Shown here piece by piece: positions 1-12,700 of a stretch of 64,000 nt of DNA. The position numbers and the translations under genes are program-made. The notes below the pieces were generated by a model that was given only the letters and a program-made list of their open reading frames with translations, was not told the DNA's origin and made no database searches. This stretch comes from Siphonodentalium dalli. Lineage: Eukaryota; Mollusca; Scaphopoda; Gadilida; Siphonodentaliidae. Where the stretch lies: contig CP136069.1 in assembly GCA_032622095.1 (NCBI GenBank), positions 34,942,194 to 35,006,193 of the forward strand, read 5' to 3'. Position 1 is the first letter of the stretch. The number at the start of each line of letters is the position of its first letter.

Positions 1-720
1 GAGGCCCCATAAAATGCCCAGTATTTTTGAAAGCGACTGTAATTTGCATATGCACAGGCAAAATCCCTTTAACGTTTTGGACACTTTTATCGTATCAAAG
101 TGCAAGCAGGCATGTTTCGCGACAGGACGGCACATTCGGTCGCAGGCCGGACCTCACGGATTGGCTAATGAGCAGGGGTTGGGAGTTGGATAATTGGGGT
201 GGGGCAGGCTGTTTGAGGCCCCACAAAATACCTAGTATTTTTGAAAGCGACTGTACTTTGCATCTGCACGGGCAAAATCCCTTTAAAGTTTTGGACACTT
301 TTATCGTATCAATGTGCAAGCAGGCATGTTTCGCGATAGGACGGCACATTCGGTCGCAGGCCGAACCTCACGGTTTGGCTAATGAGCAGGGGTTGGGAAT
401 TGGATAATTGGGGTGGGGCAGGCTGTTGGAGGCCCCATAAAATGCCCAGTATTTTTGAAAGCGACTGTACTTTGCATCTGCACGGGCAAAATCCCTTTAA
501 CGTTTTGGACACTTTTATCGTATCAATGTGCAAGCAGTCATGTTTCGCGATAGGACGGCACATTCGGTCGCAGGCCGGACCTCACGGTTTGGCTAATGAG
601 CAGGGGTTGGGAGTTGGATAATTGGGGTGGGGCAGGCTGTTTGAGGCCCCATAAAATGCCCAGTATTTTTGAAAGCGACTGTACATTGCATCTGCACGGG
701 CAAAATCCCTTTGACGTTTT
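1..720 (+). repeat. Segment repeated at 10,273-10,990
   Basis: The first 3.4 monomers recur 10,272 bases later (48 x 214, with indels cancelling). Shared rare variants are cacaaaatac (223/10,495), the aaag change in tttaaagttt (about 286/10,558) and gcagtcatg (about 535/10,807). The copy at 10,273 differs at a few bases, such as gaaaacgact at 10,301. Beyond about 720 the two diverge: the later copy joins straight to a gacagcac-type monomer, as if one 214-bp unit had been lost there. Confidence 0.75.
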
Positions 721-1649
721 GGACACTTGTATCGTATCAATGTGAAAGCAGGCATGTTTCGCGATAGGACGGCACATTCCGTCGCAGGCCGGACCTCACG
801 GTTTGGCTAATGAGCCGGGGTTGAGAGTTGGATAATTGGGGTGGGGCAGGCTGTTTGAGGCCCCATAAAATGCCCAGTATTTTTGAAAGCGACTGTACAT
901 TGCATCTGCACGGGCAAAATCCCTTTGACGTTTTGGACACTTTTATCGTATCAATGTGCAAGCAGGCATGTTTCGCGATAGGACAGCACATTCGGTCGCA
1001 GGCCGGACCCCACGGTTTGGCTAATGAGCAGGGGTTGGGAGTTGGATAATTGGGGTGGGGCAGGCTGTTTGAGGCCCCATAAAATGCCCAGTATTTTTGA
1101 AAGCGACTGTACTTTGCATCTGCACGGGCAAAATCCCTTTAACGTTTTCGACACTTTTATCGTATCAAAGTGCAAGCAGGCATGTTTCGCAATAGGACGG
1201 CACATTCGGTCGCAGGCCGGACCTCACGGTTTGGCTAATGAGCAGGGGTTGGGAGTTGGATAATTAGGGTGGGGCAGGCTGTTTGAGGCCCCATAAAATG
1301 CCCAGTATTTTTGAAAGCGACTGTACTTTGCATCTGCACGGGCAAAATCCCTTTAACGTTTTGGACACTTTTATCGTATCAATGTGCAAGCAGGCATGTT
1401 TCGCGATAGGACGGCACATTCGGTCGCAGGCCGAACCTCACGGTTTGGCTAATGAGCAGGAGTTGGGAATTGGATAATTGGGGTGGGGCAGGCTGTTTGA
1501 GGCCACATAAAATGCCCAGTATTTTTGAAAGCGACTGTACTTTGCATCTGCACGGGCAAAATCCCTTTAACGTTTTGGACACTTGTATCGTATCAATGTG
1601 AAAGCAGGCATGTTTCGCGATAGGACGGCACATTCCGTCGCAGGCCGGA

Positions 1650-4600
1650 CCTCACGGTTTGGCAAATGAGCAGGGGTTGGGAGTTGGATAATTGGGGTGG
1701 GGCAGGCTGTTCGAGGCCCCATAAAATGCCCAGTATTTTTGAAAGCGACTGTACTTTGCATCTGCACGGGCAAAATCCCTTTAACGTTTTGGACACTTTT
1801 ATCGTATCAATGTGCAAGCAGGCATGTTTCGCAATAGGACGGCACATTCGGTCGCAGGCCGGACCTCACGGTTTGGCTAATGAGCAGGGGTTGGGAGTTG
1901 GATAATTGGGGTGGGGCAGGCTGTTTGAGGCCCCATAAAATGCCCAGTATTTTTGAAAGCGACTGTACTTTGCATATGCACAGGCAAAATCCCTTTAACG
2001 TTTTGGACACTTTTATCGTATCAATGTGCAAGCAGGCATGTTTCACGATAGGACGGCACATTCGGTCGCAGGCCGGACCTCACGGTTTGGCTAATAAGCA
2101 GGGGTTGGGAGTTGGATAATTGGGGTGGGGCAGGCTGTTTGAGGCCCCATAAAATGCCCAGTATTTTTGAAAGCGACTGTACTTTGCATATGCACAGGCA
2201 AAATCCCTTTAACGTTTTGGACACTTTTATCGTATCAATGTGCAAGCAGGCATGTTTCACGATAGGACGGCACATTCGGTCGCAGGCCGGACCTCACGGT
2301 TTGGCTAATAAGCAGGGGTTGGAAGTTGGATAATTGGGGTGGGGCAGGCTGTTTGAGGCGCCATAAAATACCTAGTATTTTTGAAAGCGACTGTACTTTG
2401 CATCTACACGGGCAAAATCCCTTTAACGTTTTGGACACTTTTATCGTATCAATGTGAAAGCAGGCATGTTTCGCGATAGGACGGCACATTCGGTCGCAGG
2501 CCGGACCTCACGGTTTGGCTAATGAGCAGGGGTTGGGAGTTGGATAATTGGGGTGGGGCAGGCTGTTTGAGGCCCCATGAAATGCCCAGTATTTTTGAAA
2601 GCGACTGTACTTTGCATATGCACAGGCAAAATCCCTTTAACGTTTTGGACACTTTTATCGTATCAATGTGCAAGCAGGCATGTTTCGCGATAGGACGGCA
2701 CATTCGGTCGCAGGCCGAACCTCACGGTTTGGCTAATGAGCAGGGGTTGGGAATTGGATAATTGGGGTGGGGCAGGCTGTTTGAGGCCCTATAAAATGCC
2801 CAGTATTTTTGAAAGCGACTGTACTTTGCATCTGCACGGGCAAAATCCCATTAACGTTTTGGACACTTTTATCGTATCAATGTGAAAGCAGGCATGTTTC
2901 GCGATAGGACGGCACATTCGGTCGCAGGCCGGACCTCACGGTTGGGCTAATGAGCAGGGGTTGGGAGTTGGATAATTGGGGTGGGGCAGGCTGTTTGAGG
3001 CCCCACTAAATGCCCAGTATTTTTGAAAGCGACTGTACTTTGCATCTGCACGGGCAAAATCCCTTTAACGTTTTGGACACTTTTATCGTATCAATGTGCA
3101 AGCAGGCATGTTTCGCGATAGGACGGCACATTCGGTCGCAGGCCGGACCTCACGGTTTGGCTAATGAGCAGGGGTTGGGAGTTGGATAATTGGGGTGGGG
3201 CAGGCTGTTTGAGGCCCCATGAAATGCCCAGTATTTTTGAAAGCGACTGTACTTTGCATATGCACAGGCAAAATCCCTTTAACGTTTTGGACACTTTTAT
3301 CGTATCAATGTGCAAGCAGGCATGTTTCGCGATAGGACGGCACATTCGGTCGCAGGCCGGACCTCACGGTTTGGCTAATGAGCAGGGGTTGGGAGTTGGA
3401 TAATTGGGGTGAGGCAGGCTGTTTGAGGCCCCATAAAATACCTAGTATTTTTGAAAGCGACTGTACTTTGCATCTGCACGGGCAAAATCCCTTTAACGTT
3501 ATGGACACTTTTATCGTATCAATGTGCAAACAGGCATGTTTCGCGATAGGACGACACATTCGGTCGCAGGCCGAACCTCACGGTTTGGCTAATGAGCAAG
3601 GGTTGGGAATTGGATAATTGGGGTGGGGCAGGCTGTTTGAGGCCCCATAAAATGCCCAGTATTTTTGAAAGCGACTGTACTTTGCATCTGCACGGGCAAA
3701 ATCCCTTTAACGTTTTGGACACTTGTATCGTATCAATGTGAAAGCAGGCATGTTTCGCGATAGGACGGCACATTCGGTCGCAGGCCGGACCTCACGGTTT
3801 GGCTAATGAGCAGGGGTTGGGAGTTGGATAATTGGGGTGGGGCAGGCTGTTTGAGGCCCCATAAAATGCCCAGTATTTTTGAAAGCGACTGTACATTGCA
3901 TCTGCACGGGCAAAATCCCTTTGACGTTTTGGACACTTTTATCGTATCAATGTGCAAGCAGGCATGTTTCGCGATAGGACGGCACATTCGGTCGCAGGCC
4001 GAACCTCACGGTTTGGCTAATGAGCAGGGGTTGGGAATTGGATAATTGGGGTGGGGCAGGCTGTTTGAGGCCCTATAAAATGCCCAGTATTTTTGAACGC
4101 GACTGTACTTTGCATCTGCACGGGCAAAATCCCATTAACGTTTTGGACACTTTTATCGTATCAATGTGAAAGCAGGCATGTTTCGCGATAGAACGGCACA
4201 TTCGGTCGCAGGCCGGACCTCACGGTTGGGCTAATGAGCAGGGGTTGGGAGTTGGATAATTGGGGTGGGGCAGGCTGTTTGAGGCCCCATTAAATGCCCA
4301 GTATTTTTGAAAGCGACTGTACTTTGCATCTGCACGGGCAAAATCCCTTTAACGTTTTGGACACTTTTATCGTATCAATGTGCAAGCAGGCATGTTTCGC
4401 GATAGGACGGCACATTCGGTCGCAGGCCGGACCTCACGGTTTGGCTAATGAGCAGGGGTTGGGAGTTGGATAATTGGGGTGGGGCAGGCTGTTTGAGGCC
4501 CCATAAAATGCCCAGTATTTTTGAAAGCGACTGTAATTTGCATATGACAGGCAAAATCCCTTTAACGTTTTGGACACTTTTATCGTATCAATGTGCAAGC

Positions 4601-5714
4601 AGGCATGTTTCGCGATAGGACGGCACATTCGGTCGCAGGCCGGACCTCACGGTTTGGCTAATGAGCAGGGGTTGGGAGTTGGATAATTGGGGTGGGGCAG
4701 GCTGTTTGAGGCCCCATAAAATACCTAGTATTTTTGAAAGCGACTGTACTTTGCATCTGCACGGGCAAAATCCCTTTAACGTTATGGACACTTTTATCGT
4801 ATCAATGTGCAAACAGGCATGTTTCGCGATAGGACGACACATTCGGTCGCAGGCCGAACCTCACGGTTTGGCTAATGAGCAGGGGTTGGGAATTGGATAA
4901 TTGGGGTGGGGCAGGCTGTTTGAGGCCCCATAAAATGCCCAGTATTTTTGAAAGCGACTGTACTTTGCATCTGCATGGGCAAAATCCCTTTAACGTTTTG
5001 GACACTTGTATCGTATCAATGTGAAAGCAGGCATGTTTCGCGATAGGACGGCACATTCGGTCGCAGGCCGGACCTCACGGTTTGGCTAATGAGCAGGGGT
5101 TGGGAGTTGGATAATTGGGGTGGGGCAGGCTGTTTGAGGCCCCATAAAATGCCCAGTATTTTTGAAAGCGACTGTACATTGCATCTGCACGGGCAAAATC
5201 CCTTTGACGTTTTGGACACTTTTATCGTATCAATGTGCAAGCAGGCATGTTTCGCGATAGGACGGCACATTCGGTCGCAGGCCGGACCTCACGGTTTGGC
5301 TAATGAGCAGGGGTTGGGAGTTGGATAATTGGGGTGGGGCAGGCTGTTTGAGGCCCCATAAATGCCCAGTATTTTTGAAAGCGACTGTACTTTGCATCTG
5401 CACGGGCAAAATCCCTTTAACGTTTTGGACACCTTTATCGTATCAATGTGCAAGCAGGCATGTTTCGCAATAGGACGGCACATTCGGTCGCAGGCCGGAC
5501 CTCACGGTTTGGCTAATGAGCAGGGGTTGGGAGTTGGATAATTGGGGTGGGGCAGGCTGTTTGAGGCCCCATAAAATGCCCAGTATTTTTGAAAGCGACT
5601 GTACTTTGCATATGCACAGGCAAAATCCCTTTAACGTTTTGGACACTTTTATCGTATCAATGTGCAAGCAGGCATGTTTCACGATAGGACGGCACATTCG
5701 GTCGCTGGCCGGAC
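1650..5714 (+). repeat. 19-monomer higher-order block, copy 1 (4,064 bp)
   Basis: This run of 19 monomers is followed directly by a second copy at an offset of 4,064 bases (19 x 214 minus two shared 1-bp deletions). Shared private markers are ggcaaatgag (1,662/5,726), gttcgaggc (1,709/5,773), two successive tttcacgatagg monomers with ctaataagc (about 2,040-2,310/6,105-6,375), gaacgcgact (4,096/8,160), gatagaacgg (4,188/8,252) and the 1-bp-short catatgacagg (4,541/8,605). Copy 1 alone has catgaaatg at 3,219, where copy 2 has the normal cataaaatg. Confidence 0.88.
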
Positions 5715-8700
5715 CTCACGGTTTGGCAAATGAGCAGGGGTTGGGAGTTGGATAATTGGGGTGGGGCAGGCTGTTCGAGGCCCCATAAAATGCCCAGTAT
5801 TTTTGAAAGCGACTGTACTTTGCATCTGCACGGGCAAAATCCCTTTAACGTTTTGGACACTTTTATCGTATCAATGTGCAAGCAGGCATGTTTCGCAATA
5901 GGACGGCACATTCGGTCGCAGGCCGGACCTCACGGTTTGGCTAATGAGCAGGGGTTGGGAGTTGGATAATTGGGGTGGGGCAGGCTGTTTGAGGCCCCAT
6001 AAAATGCCCAGTATTTTTGAAAGCGACTGTACTTTGCATATGCACAGGCAAAATCCCTTTAACGTTTTGGACACTTTTATCGTATCAATGTGCAAGCAGG
6101 CATGTTTCACGATAGGACGGCACATTCGGTCGCAGGCCGGACCTCACGGTTTGGCTAATAAGCAGGGGTTGGGAGTTGGATAATTGGGGTGGGGCAGGCT
6201 GTTTGAGGCCCCATAAAATGCCCAGTATTTTTGAAAGCGACTGTACTTTGCATATGCACAGGCAAAATCCCTTTAACGTTTTGGACACTTTTATCGTATC
6301 AATGTGCAAGCAGGCATGTTTCACGATAGGACGGCACATTCGGTCGCAGGCCGGACCTCACGGTTTGGCTAATAAGCAGGGGTTGGAAGTTGGATAATTG
6401 GGGTGGGGCAGGCTGTTTGAGGCGCCATAAAATACCTAGTATTTTTGAAAGCGACTGTACTTTGCATCTACACGGGCAAAATCCCTTTAACGTTTTGGAC
6501 ACTTTTATCGTATCAATGTGAAAGCAGGCATGTTTCGCGATAGGACGGCACATTCGGTCGCAGGCCGGACCTCACGGTTTGGCTAATGAGCAGGGGTTGG
6601 GAGTTGGATAATTGGGGTGGGGCAGGCTGTTTGAGGCCCCATGAAATGCCCAGTATTTTTGAAAGCGACTGTACTTTGCATATGCACAGGCAAAATCCCT
6701 TTAACGTTTTGGACACTTTTATCGTATCAATGTGCAAGCAGGCATGTTTCGCGATAGGACGGCACATTCGGTCGCAGGCCGAACCTCACGGTTTGGCTAA
6801 TGAGCAGGGGTTGGGAATTGGATAATTGGGGTGGGGCAGGCTGTTTGAGGCCCTATAAAATGCCCAGTATTTTTGAAAGCGACTGTACTTTGCATCTGCA
6901 CGGGCAAAATCCCATTAACGTTTTGGACACTTTTATCGTATCAATGTGAAAGCAGGCATGTTTCGCGATAGGACGGCACATTCGGTCGCAGGCCGGACCT
7001 CACGGTTGGGCTAATGAGCAGGGGTTGGGAGTTGGATAATTGGGGTGGGGCAGGCTGTTTGAGGCCCCACTAAATGCCCAGTATTTTTGAAAGCGACTGT
7101 ACTTTGCATCTGCACGGGCAAAATCCCTTTAACGTTTTGGACACTTTTATCGTATCAATGTGCAAGCAGGCATGTTTCGCGATAGGACGGCACATTCGGT
7201 CGCAGGCCGGACCTCACGGTTTGGCTAATGAGCAGGGGTTGGGAGTTGGATAATTGGGGTGGGGCAGGCTGTTTGAGGCCCCATAAAATGCCCAGTATTT
7301 TTGAAAGCGACTGTACTTTGCATATGCACAGGCAAAATCCCTTTAACGTTTTGGACACTTTTATCGTATCAATGTGCAAGCAGGCATGTTTCGCGATAGG
7401 ACGGCACATTCGGTCGCAGGCCGGACCTCACGGTTTGGCTAATGAGCAGGGGTTGGGAGTTGGATAATTGGGGTGAGGCAGGCTGTTTGAGGCCCCATAA
7501 AATACCTAGTATTTTTGAAAGCGACTGTACTTTGCATCTGCACGGGCAAAATCCCTTTAACGTTATGGACACTTTTATCGTATCAATGTGCAAACAGGCA
7601 TGTTTCGCGATAGGACGGCACATTCGGTCGCAGGCCGAACCTCACGGTTTGGCTAATGAGCAAGGGTTGGGAATTGGATAATTGGGGTGGGGCAGGCTGT
7701 TTGAGGCCCCATAAAATGCCCAGTATTTTTGAAAGCGACTGTACTTTGCATCTGCACGGGCAAAATCCCTTTAACGTTTTGGACACTTGTATCGTATCAA
7801 TGTGAAAGCAGGCATGTTTCGCGATAGGACGGCACATTCGGTCGCAGGCCGGACCTCACGGTTTGGCTAATGAGCAGGGGTTGGGAGTTGGATAATTGGG
7901 GTGGGGCAGGCTGTTTGAGGCCCCATAAAATGCCCAGTATTTTTGAAAGCGACTGTACATTGCATCTGCACGGGCAAAATCCCTTTGACGTTTTGGACAC
8001 TTTTATCGTATCAATGTGCAAGCAGGCATGTTTCGCGATAGGACGGCACATTCGGTCGCAGGCCGAACCTCACGGTTTGGCTAATGAGCAGGGGTTGGGA
8101 ATTGGATAATTGGGGTGGGGCAGGCTGTTTGAGGCCCTATAAAATGCCCAGTATTTTTGAACGCGACTGTACTTTGCATCTGCACGGGCAAAATCCCATT
8201 AACGTTTTGGACACTTTTATCGTATCAATGTGAAAGCAGGCATGTTTCGCGATAGAACGGCACATTCGGTCGCAGGCCGGACCTCACGGTTGGGCTAATG
8301 AGCAGGGGTTGGGAGTTGGATAATTGGGGTGGGGCAGGCTGTTTGAGGCCCCATTAAATGCCCAGTATTTTTGAAAGCGACTGTACTTTGCATCTGCACG
8401 GGCAAAATCCCTTTAACGTTTTGGACACTTTTATCGTATCAATGTGCAAGCAGGCATGTTTCGCGATAGGACGGCACATTCGGTCGCAGGCCGGACCTCA
8501 CGGTTTGGCTAATGAGCAGGGGTTGGGAGTTGGATAATTGGGGTGGGGCAGGCTGTTTGAGGCCCCATAAAATGCCCAGTATTTTTGAAAGCGACTGTAC
8601 TTTGCATATGACAGGCAAAATCCCTTTAACGTTTTGGACACTTTTATCGTATCAATGTGCAAGCAGGCATGTTTCGCGATAGGACGGCACATTCGGTCGC

Positions 8701-9782
8701 ATGCAGGCCGGACCTCACGGTTTGGCTAATGAGCAGGGGTTGGGAGTTGGATAATTGGGGTGGGGCAGGCTGTTTGAGGCCCCATAAAATACCTAGTATT
8801 TTTGAAAGCGACTGTACTTTGCATCTGCACGGGCAAAATCCCTTTAACGTTATGGACACTTTTATCGTATCAATGTGCAAACAGGCATGTTTCGCGATAG
8901 GACGACACATTCGGTCGCAGGCCGAACCTCACGGTTTGGCTAATGAGCAGGGGTTGGGAATTGGATAATTGGGGTGGGGCAGGCTGTTTGAGGCCCCATA
9001 AAATGCCCAGTATTTTTGAAAGCGACTGTACTTTGCATCTGCACGGGCAAAATCCCTTTAACGTTTTGGACACTTGTATCGTATCAATGTGAAAGCAGGC
9101 ATGTTTCGCGATAGGACGGCACATTCGGTCGCAGGCCGGACCTCACGGTTTGGCTAATGAGCAGGGGTTGGGAGTTGGATAATTGGGGTGGGGCAGGCTG
9201 TTTGAGGCCCCATAAAATGCCCAGTATTTTTGAAAGCGACTGTACATTGCATCTGCACGGGCAAAATCCCTTTGACGTTTTGGACACTTTTATCGTATCA
9301 ATGTGCAAGCAGGCATGTTTCGCGATAGGACGGCACATTCGGTCGCAGGCCGGACCTCACGGTTTGGCTAATGAGCAGGGGTTGGGAGTTGGATAATTGG
9401 GGTGGGGCAGGCTGTTTGAGGCCCCATAAATGCCCAGTATTTTTGAAAGCGACTGTACTTTGCATCTGCACGGGCAAAATCCCTTTAACGTTTTGGACAC
9501 CTTTATCGTATCAATGTGCAAGCAGGCATGTTTCGCAATAGGACGGCACATTCGGTCGCAGGCCGGACCTCACGGTTTGGCTAATGAGCAGGGGTTGGGA
9601 GTTGGATAATTGGGGTGGGGCAGGCTGTTTGAGGCCCCATAAAATGCCCAGTATTTTTGAAAGCGACTGTACTTTGCATATGCACAGGCAAAATCCCTTT
9701 AACGTTTTGGACACTTTTATCGTATCAATGTGCAAGCAGGCATGTTTCACAATAGGACGGCACATTCGGTCGCTGGCCGGAC
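5715..9782 (+). repeat. 19-monomer higher-order block, copy 2 (~4,068 bp)
   Basis: This second, adjacent copy of the block starting near 1,650 differs by only a handful of bases that I could see. It has a private 4-bp insertion at 8,701 (tcgcatgcagg in place of tcgcagg) and cacaatagg near 9,748 where copy 1 has cacgatagg. Both copies end with cgctggccgg (5,703/9,771), which places the exchange point close to that sequence. Such similarity over 4 kb means the duplication is very recent compared with monomer-to-monomer divergence. Confidence 0.88.
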
Positions 9783-12700
9783 CTCACGGTTTGGCTAATG
9801 AGCAGGGGTTGGAAGTTGGATAATTGGGGTGGGGCAGGCTGTTTGAGGCGCCATAAAATACCTAGTATTTTTGAAAGCGACTGTACTTTGCATCTACACG
9901 GGCAAAATCCCTTTAACGTTTTGGACACTTGTATCGTATCAATGTGAAAGCAGGCATGTTTCGCGATAGGACGGCACATTCGGTCGCAGGCCGGACCTCA
10001 CGGTTTGGCTAATGAGCAGGGGTTGGGAGTTGGATAATTGGGGTGGGGCAGGCTGTTTGAGGCCCCATAAAATGCCCAGTATTTTTGAAAGCGACTGTAC
10101 TTTGCATCTGCACGGGCAAAATCCCTTTAACGTTTTGGACACTTTTATCGTATCAATGTGCAAGCAGGCATGTTTCGCGATAGGACGGCACATTCGGTCG
10201 CAGGCCGGACCTCACGGTTTGGCTAATGAGCAGGGGTTGGGAGTTGGAAAATTGGGGTGGGGCAGGCTGTTTGAGGCCCCATAAAATGCCCAGTATTTTT
10301 GAAAACGACTGTACTTTGCATATGCACAGGCAAAATCCCTTTAACGTTTTGGACACTTTTATCGTATCAAAGTGCAAGCAGGCATGTTTCGCGACAGGAC
10401 GGCACATTCGGTCGCAGGCCGGACCTCACGGTTTGGCTAATGAGCAGGGGTTGGGAGTTGGATAATTGGGGTGGGGCAGGCTGTTTGAGGCCCCACAAAA
10501 TACCTAGTATTTTTGAAAGCGACTGTACTTTGCATCTGCACGGGCAAAATCCCTTTAAAGTTTTGGACACTTTTATCGTATCAATGTGCAAGCAGGCATG
10601 TTTCGCGATAGGACGGCACATTCGGTCGCAGGCCGAACCTCACGGTTTGGCTAATGAGCAGGGGTTGGGAATTGGATAATTGGGGTGGGGCAGGCTGTTT
10701 GAGGCCCCATAAAATGCCCAGTATTTTTGAAAGCGACTGTACTTTGCATCTGCACGGGCAAAATCCCTTTAACGTTTTGGACACTTTTATCGTATCAATG
10801 TGCAAGCAGTCATGTTTCGCGATAGGACGGCACATTCGGTCGCAGGCCGGACCTCACGGTTTGGCTAATGAGCAGGGGTTGGGAGTTGGATAATTGGGGT
10901 GGGGCAGGCTGTTTGAGGCCCCATACAATGCCCAGTATTTTTGAAAGCGACTGTACATTGCATCTGCACGGGCAAAATCCCTTTGACGTTTTGGACACTT
11001 GTATCGTATCAATGTGCAAGCAGGCATGTTTCGCGATAGGACAGCACATTCGGTCGCAGGCCGGACCTCACGGTTTGGCTAATGAGCAGGGGTTGGGAGT
11101 TGGATAATTGGGGTGGGGCAGGCTGTTTGATGCCCCATAAAATGCCCAGTATTTTTGAAAGCGACTGTACTTTGCATCTGCACGGGCAAAATCCCTTTAA
11201 CGTTTTGGACACTTTTATCGTATCAATGTGCAAGCAGGCATGTTTCGCAATAGGACGGCACATTCGGTCGCAGGCCGGACCTCACGGTTTGGCTAATGAG
11301 CAGGGGTTGGGAGTTGGATAATTGGGGTGGGGCAGGCTGTTTGAGGCCCCATGAAATGCCCAGTATTTTTGAAAGCGACTGTACTTTGCATATGCACAGG
11401 GAAAATCCCTTTAACGTTTTGGACACTTTTATCGTATCAATGTGCAAGCAGGTATGTTTCGCGATAGGACGGCACATTCGGTCGCAGGCCGGACCTCACG
11501 GTTTGGCTAATGAGCAGGGGTTGGGAATTGGATACTTGGGGTGGGGCAGGCTGTTTGAGGCCCCATAAAATGCCCAGTATGTTTGAAAGCGACTGTACTT
11601 TGCATCTGCACGGGCAAAATCCCTTTAACGTTTTGGACACTTGTATCGTATCAATGTGAAAGCAGGCATGTTTCGCGATAGGACGGCACATTCCGTCGCA
11701 GGCCGGACCTCACGGTTTGGCTAATGAGCAGGGGTTGGGAGTTGGATAATTGGGGTGGGGCAGGCTGTTTGAGGCCCCATAAAATGCCCAGTATTTTTGA
11801 AAGCGACTGTACTTTGCATCTGCACGGGCAAAATCCCTTTGACGTTTTGGACACTTTTATCGTATCAATGTGCAAGCAGGCATGTTTCGCGATAGGACAG
11901 CACATTCGGTCGCAGGCCGGACCTCACGGTTTGGCTAATGAGCAGGGGTTGGGAGTTGGACAATTGGGGTGGGGCAGGCTGTTTGAGGCCCCATAAAATG
12001 CCCAGTATTTTTGAAAGCGACTGTACTTTGCATCTGCACGGGCAAAATCCCTTTAACGTTTTCGACACTTGTATCGTATCAAAGTGCAAGCAGGCATGTT
12101 TCGCAATAGGACGGCACATTCGGTCGCAGGCCGGACCTCACGGTTTGGCTAATGAGCAGGGGTTGGGAGTTGGATAATTGGGGTGGGGCAGGCTGTTTGA
12201 GGCCCCATAAAATGCCCAGTATTTTTGAAAGCGACTGTACTTTGCATCTGCACGGGCAAAATCCCTTTAACGTTTTGGACACTTTTATCGTATCAATGTG
12301 CAAGCAGGCATGTTTCGCAATAGGACGGCACATTCGGTCGCAGGCCGGACCTCACGGTTTGGCTAATGAGCAGGGGTTGGGAGTTGGATAATTGGGGTGG
12401 GGCAGGCTGTTTGAGGCCCCATAAAATGCCGAGTATTTTTGAAAGCGACTGTACTTTGCATATGCACAGGCAAAATCCCTTTAACGTTTTGGACACTTTT
12501 ATCGTATCAAAGTGCAAGCAGGCATGTTTCGCGATAGGACGGCACATTCGGTCGCAGGCCGGACCTCACGGTTTGGCTAATGAGCAGGGGTTGGGAGTTG
12601 GATAATTGGGGTGGGGCAGGCTGTTTGAGGCCCCATAAATGCCCAGTATTTTTGAAAGCGACTGTACTTTGCATCTGCACGGGCAAAATCCCTTTAAGGT

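Noticed and set aside
45-54. The palindrome tgcatatgca as an operator or octamer-like regulatory site
   Set aside because: It arises from one base change of the common tgcatctgca form and is present only in one subfamily. There is no gene for it to regulate.
8695-8708. The 4-bp insertion (tcgcatgcagg) as a target-site duplication of an inserted element
   Set aside because: Nothing is inserted there. It is a simple 4-bp gain present in one copy of the 19-mer block.
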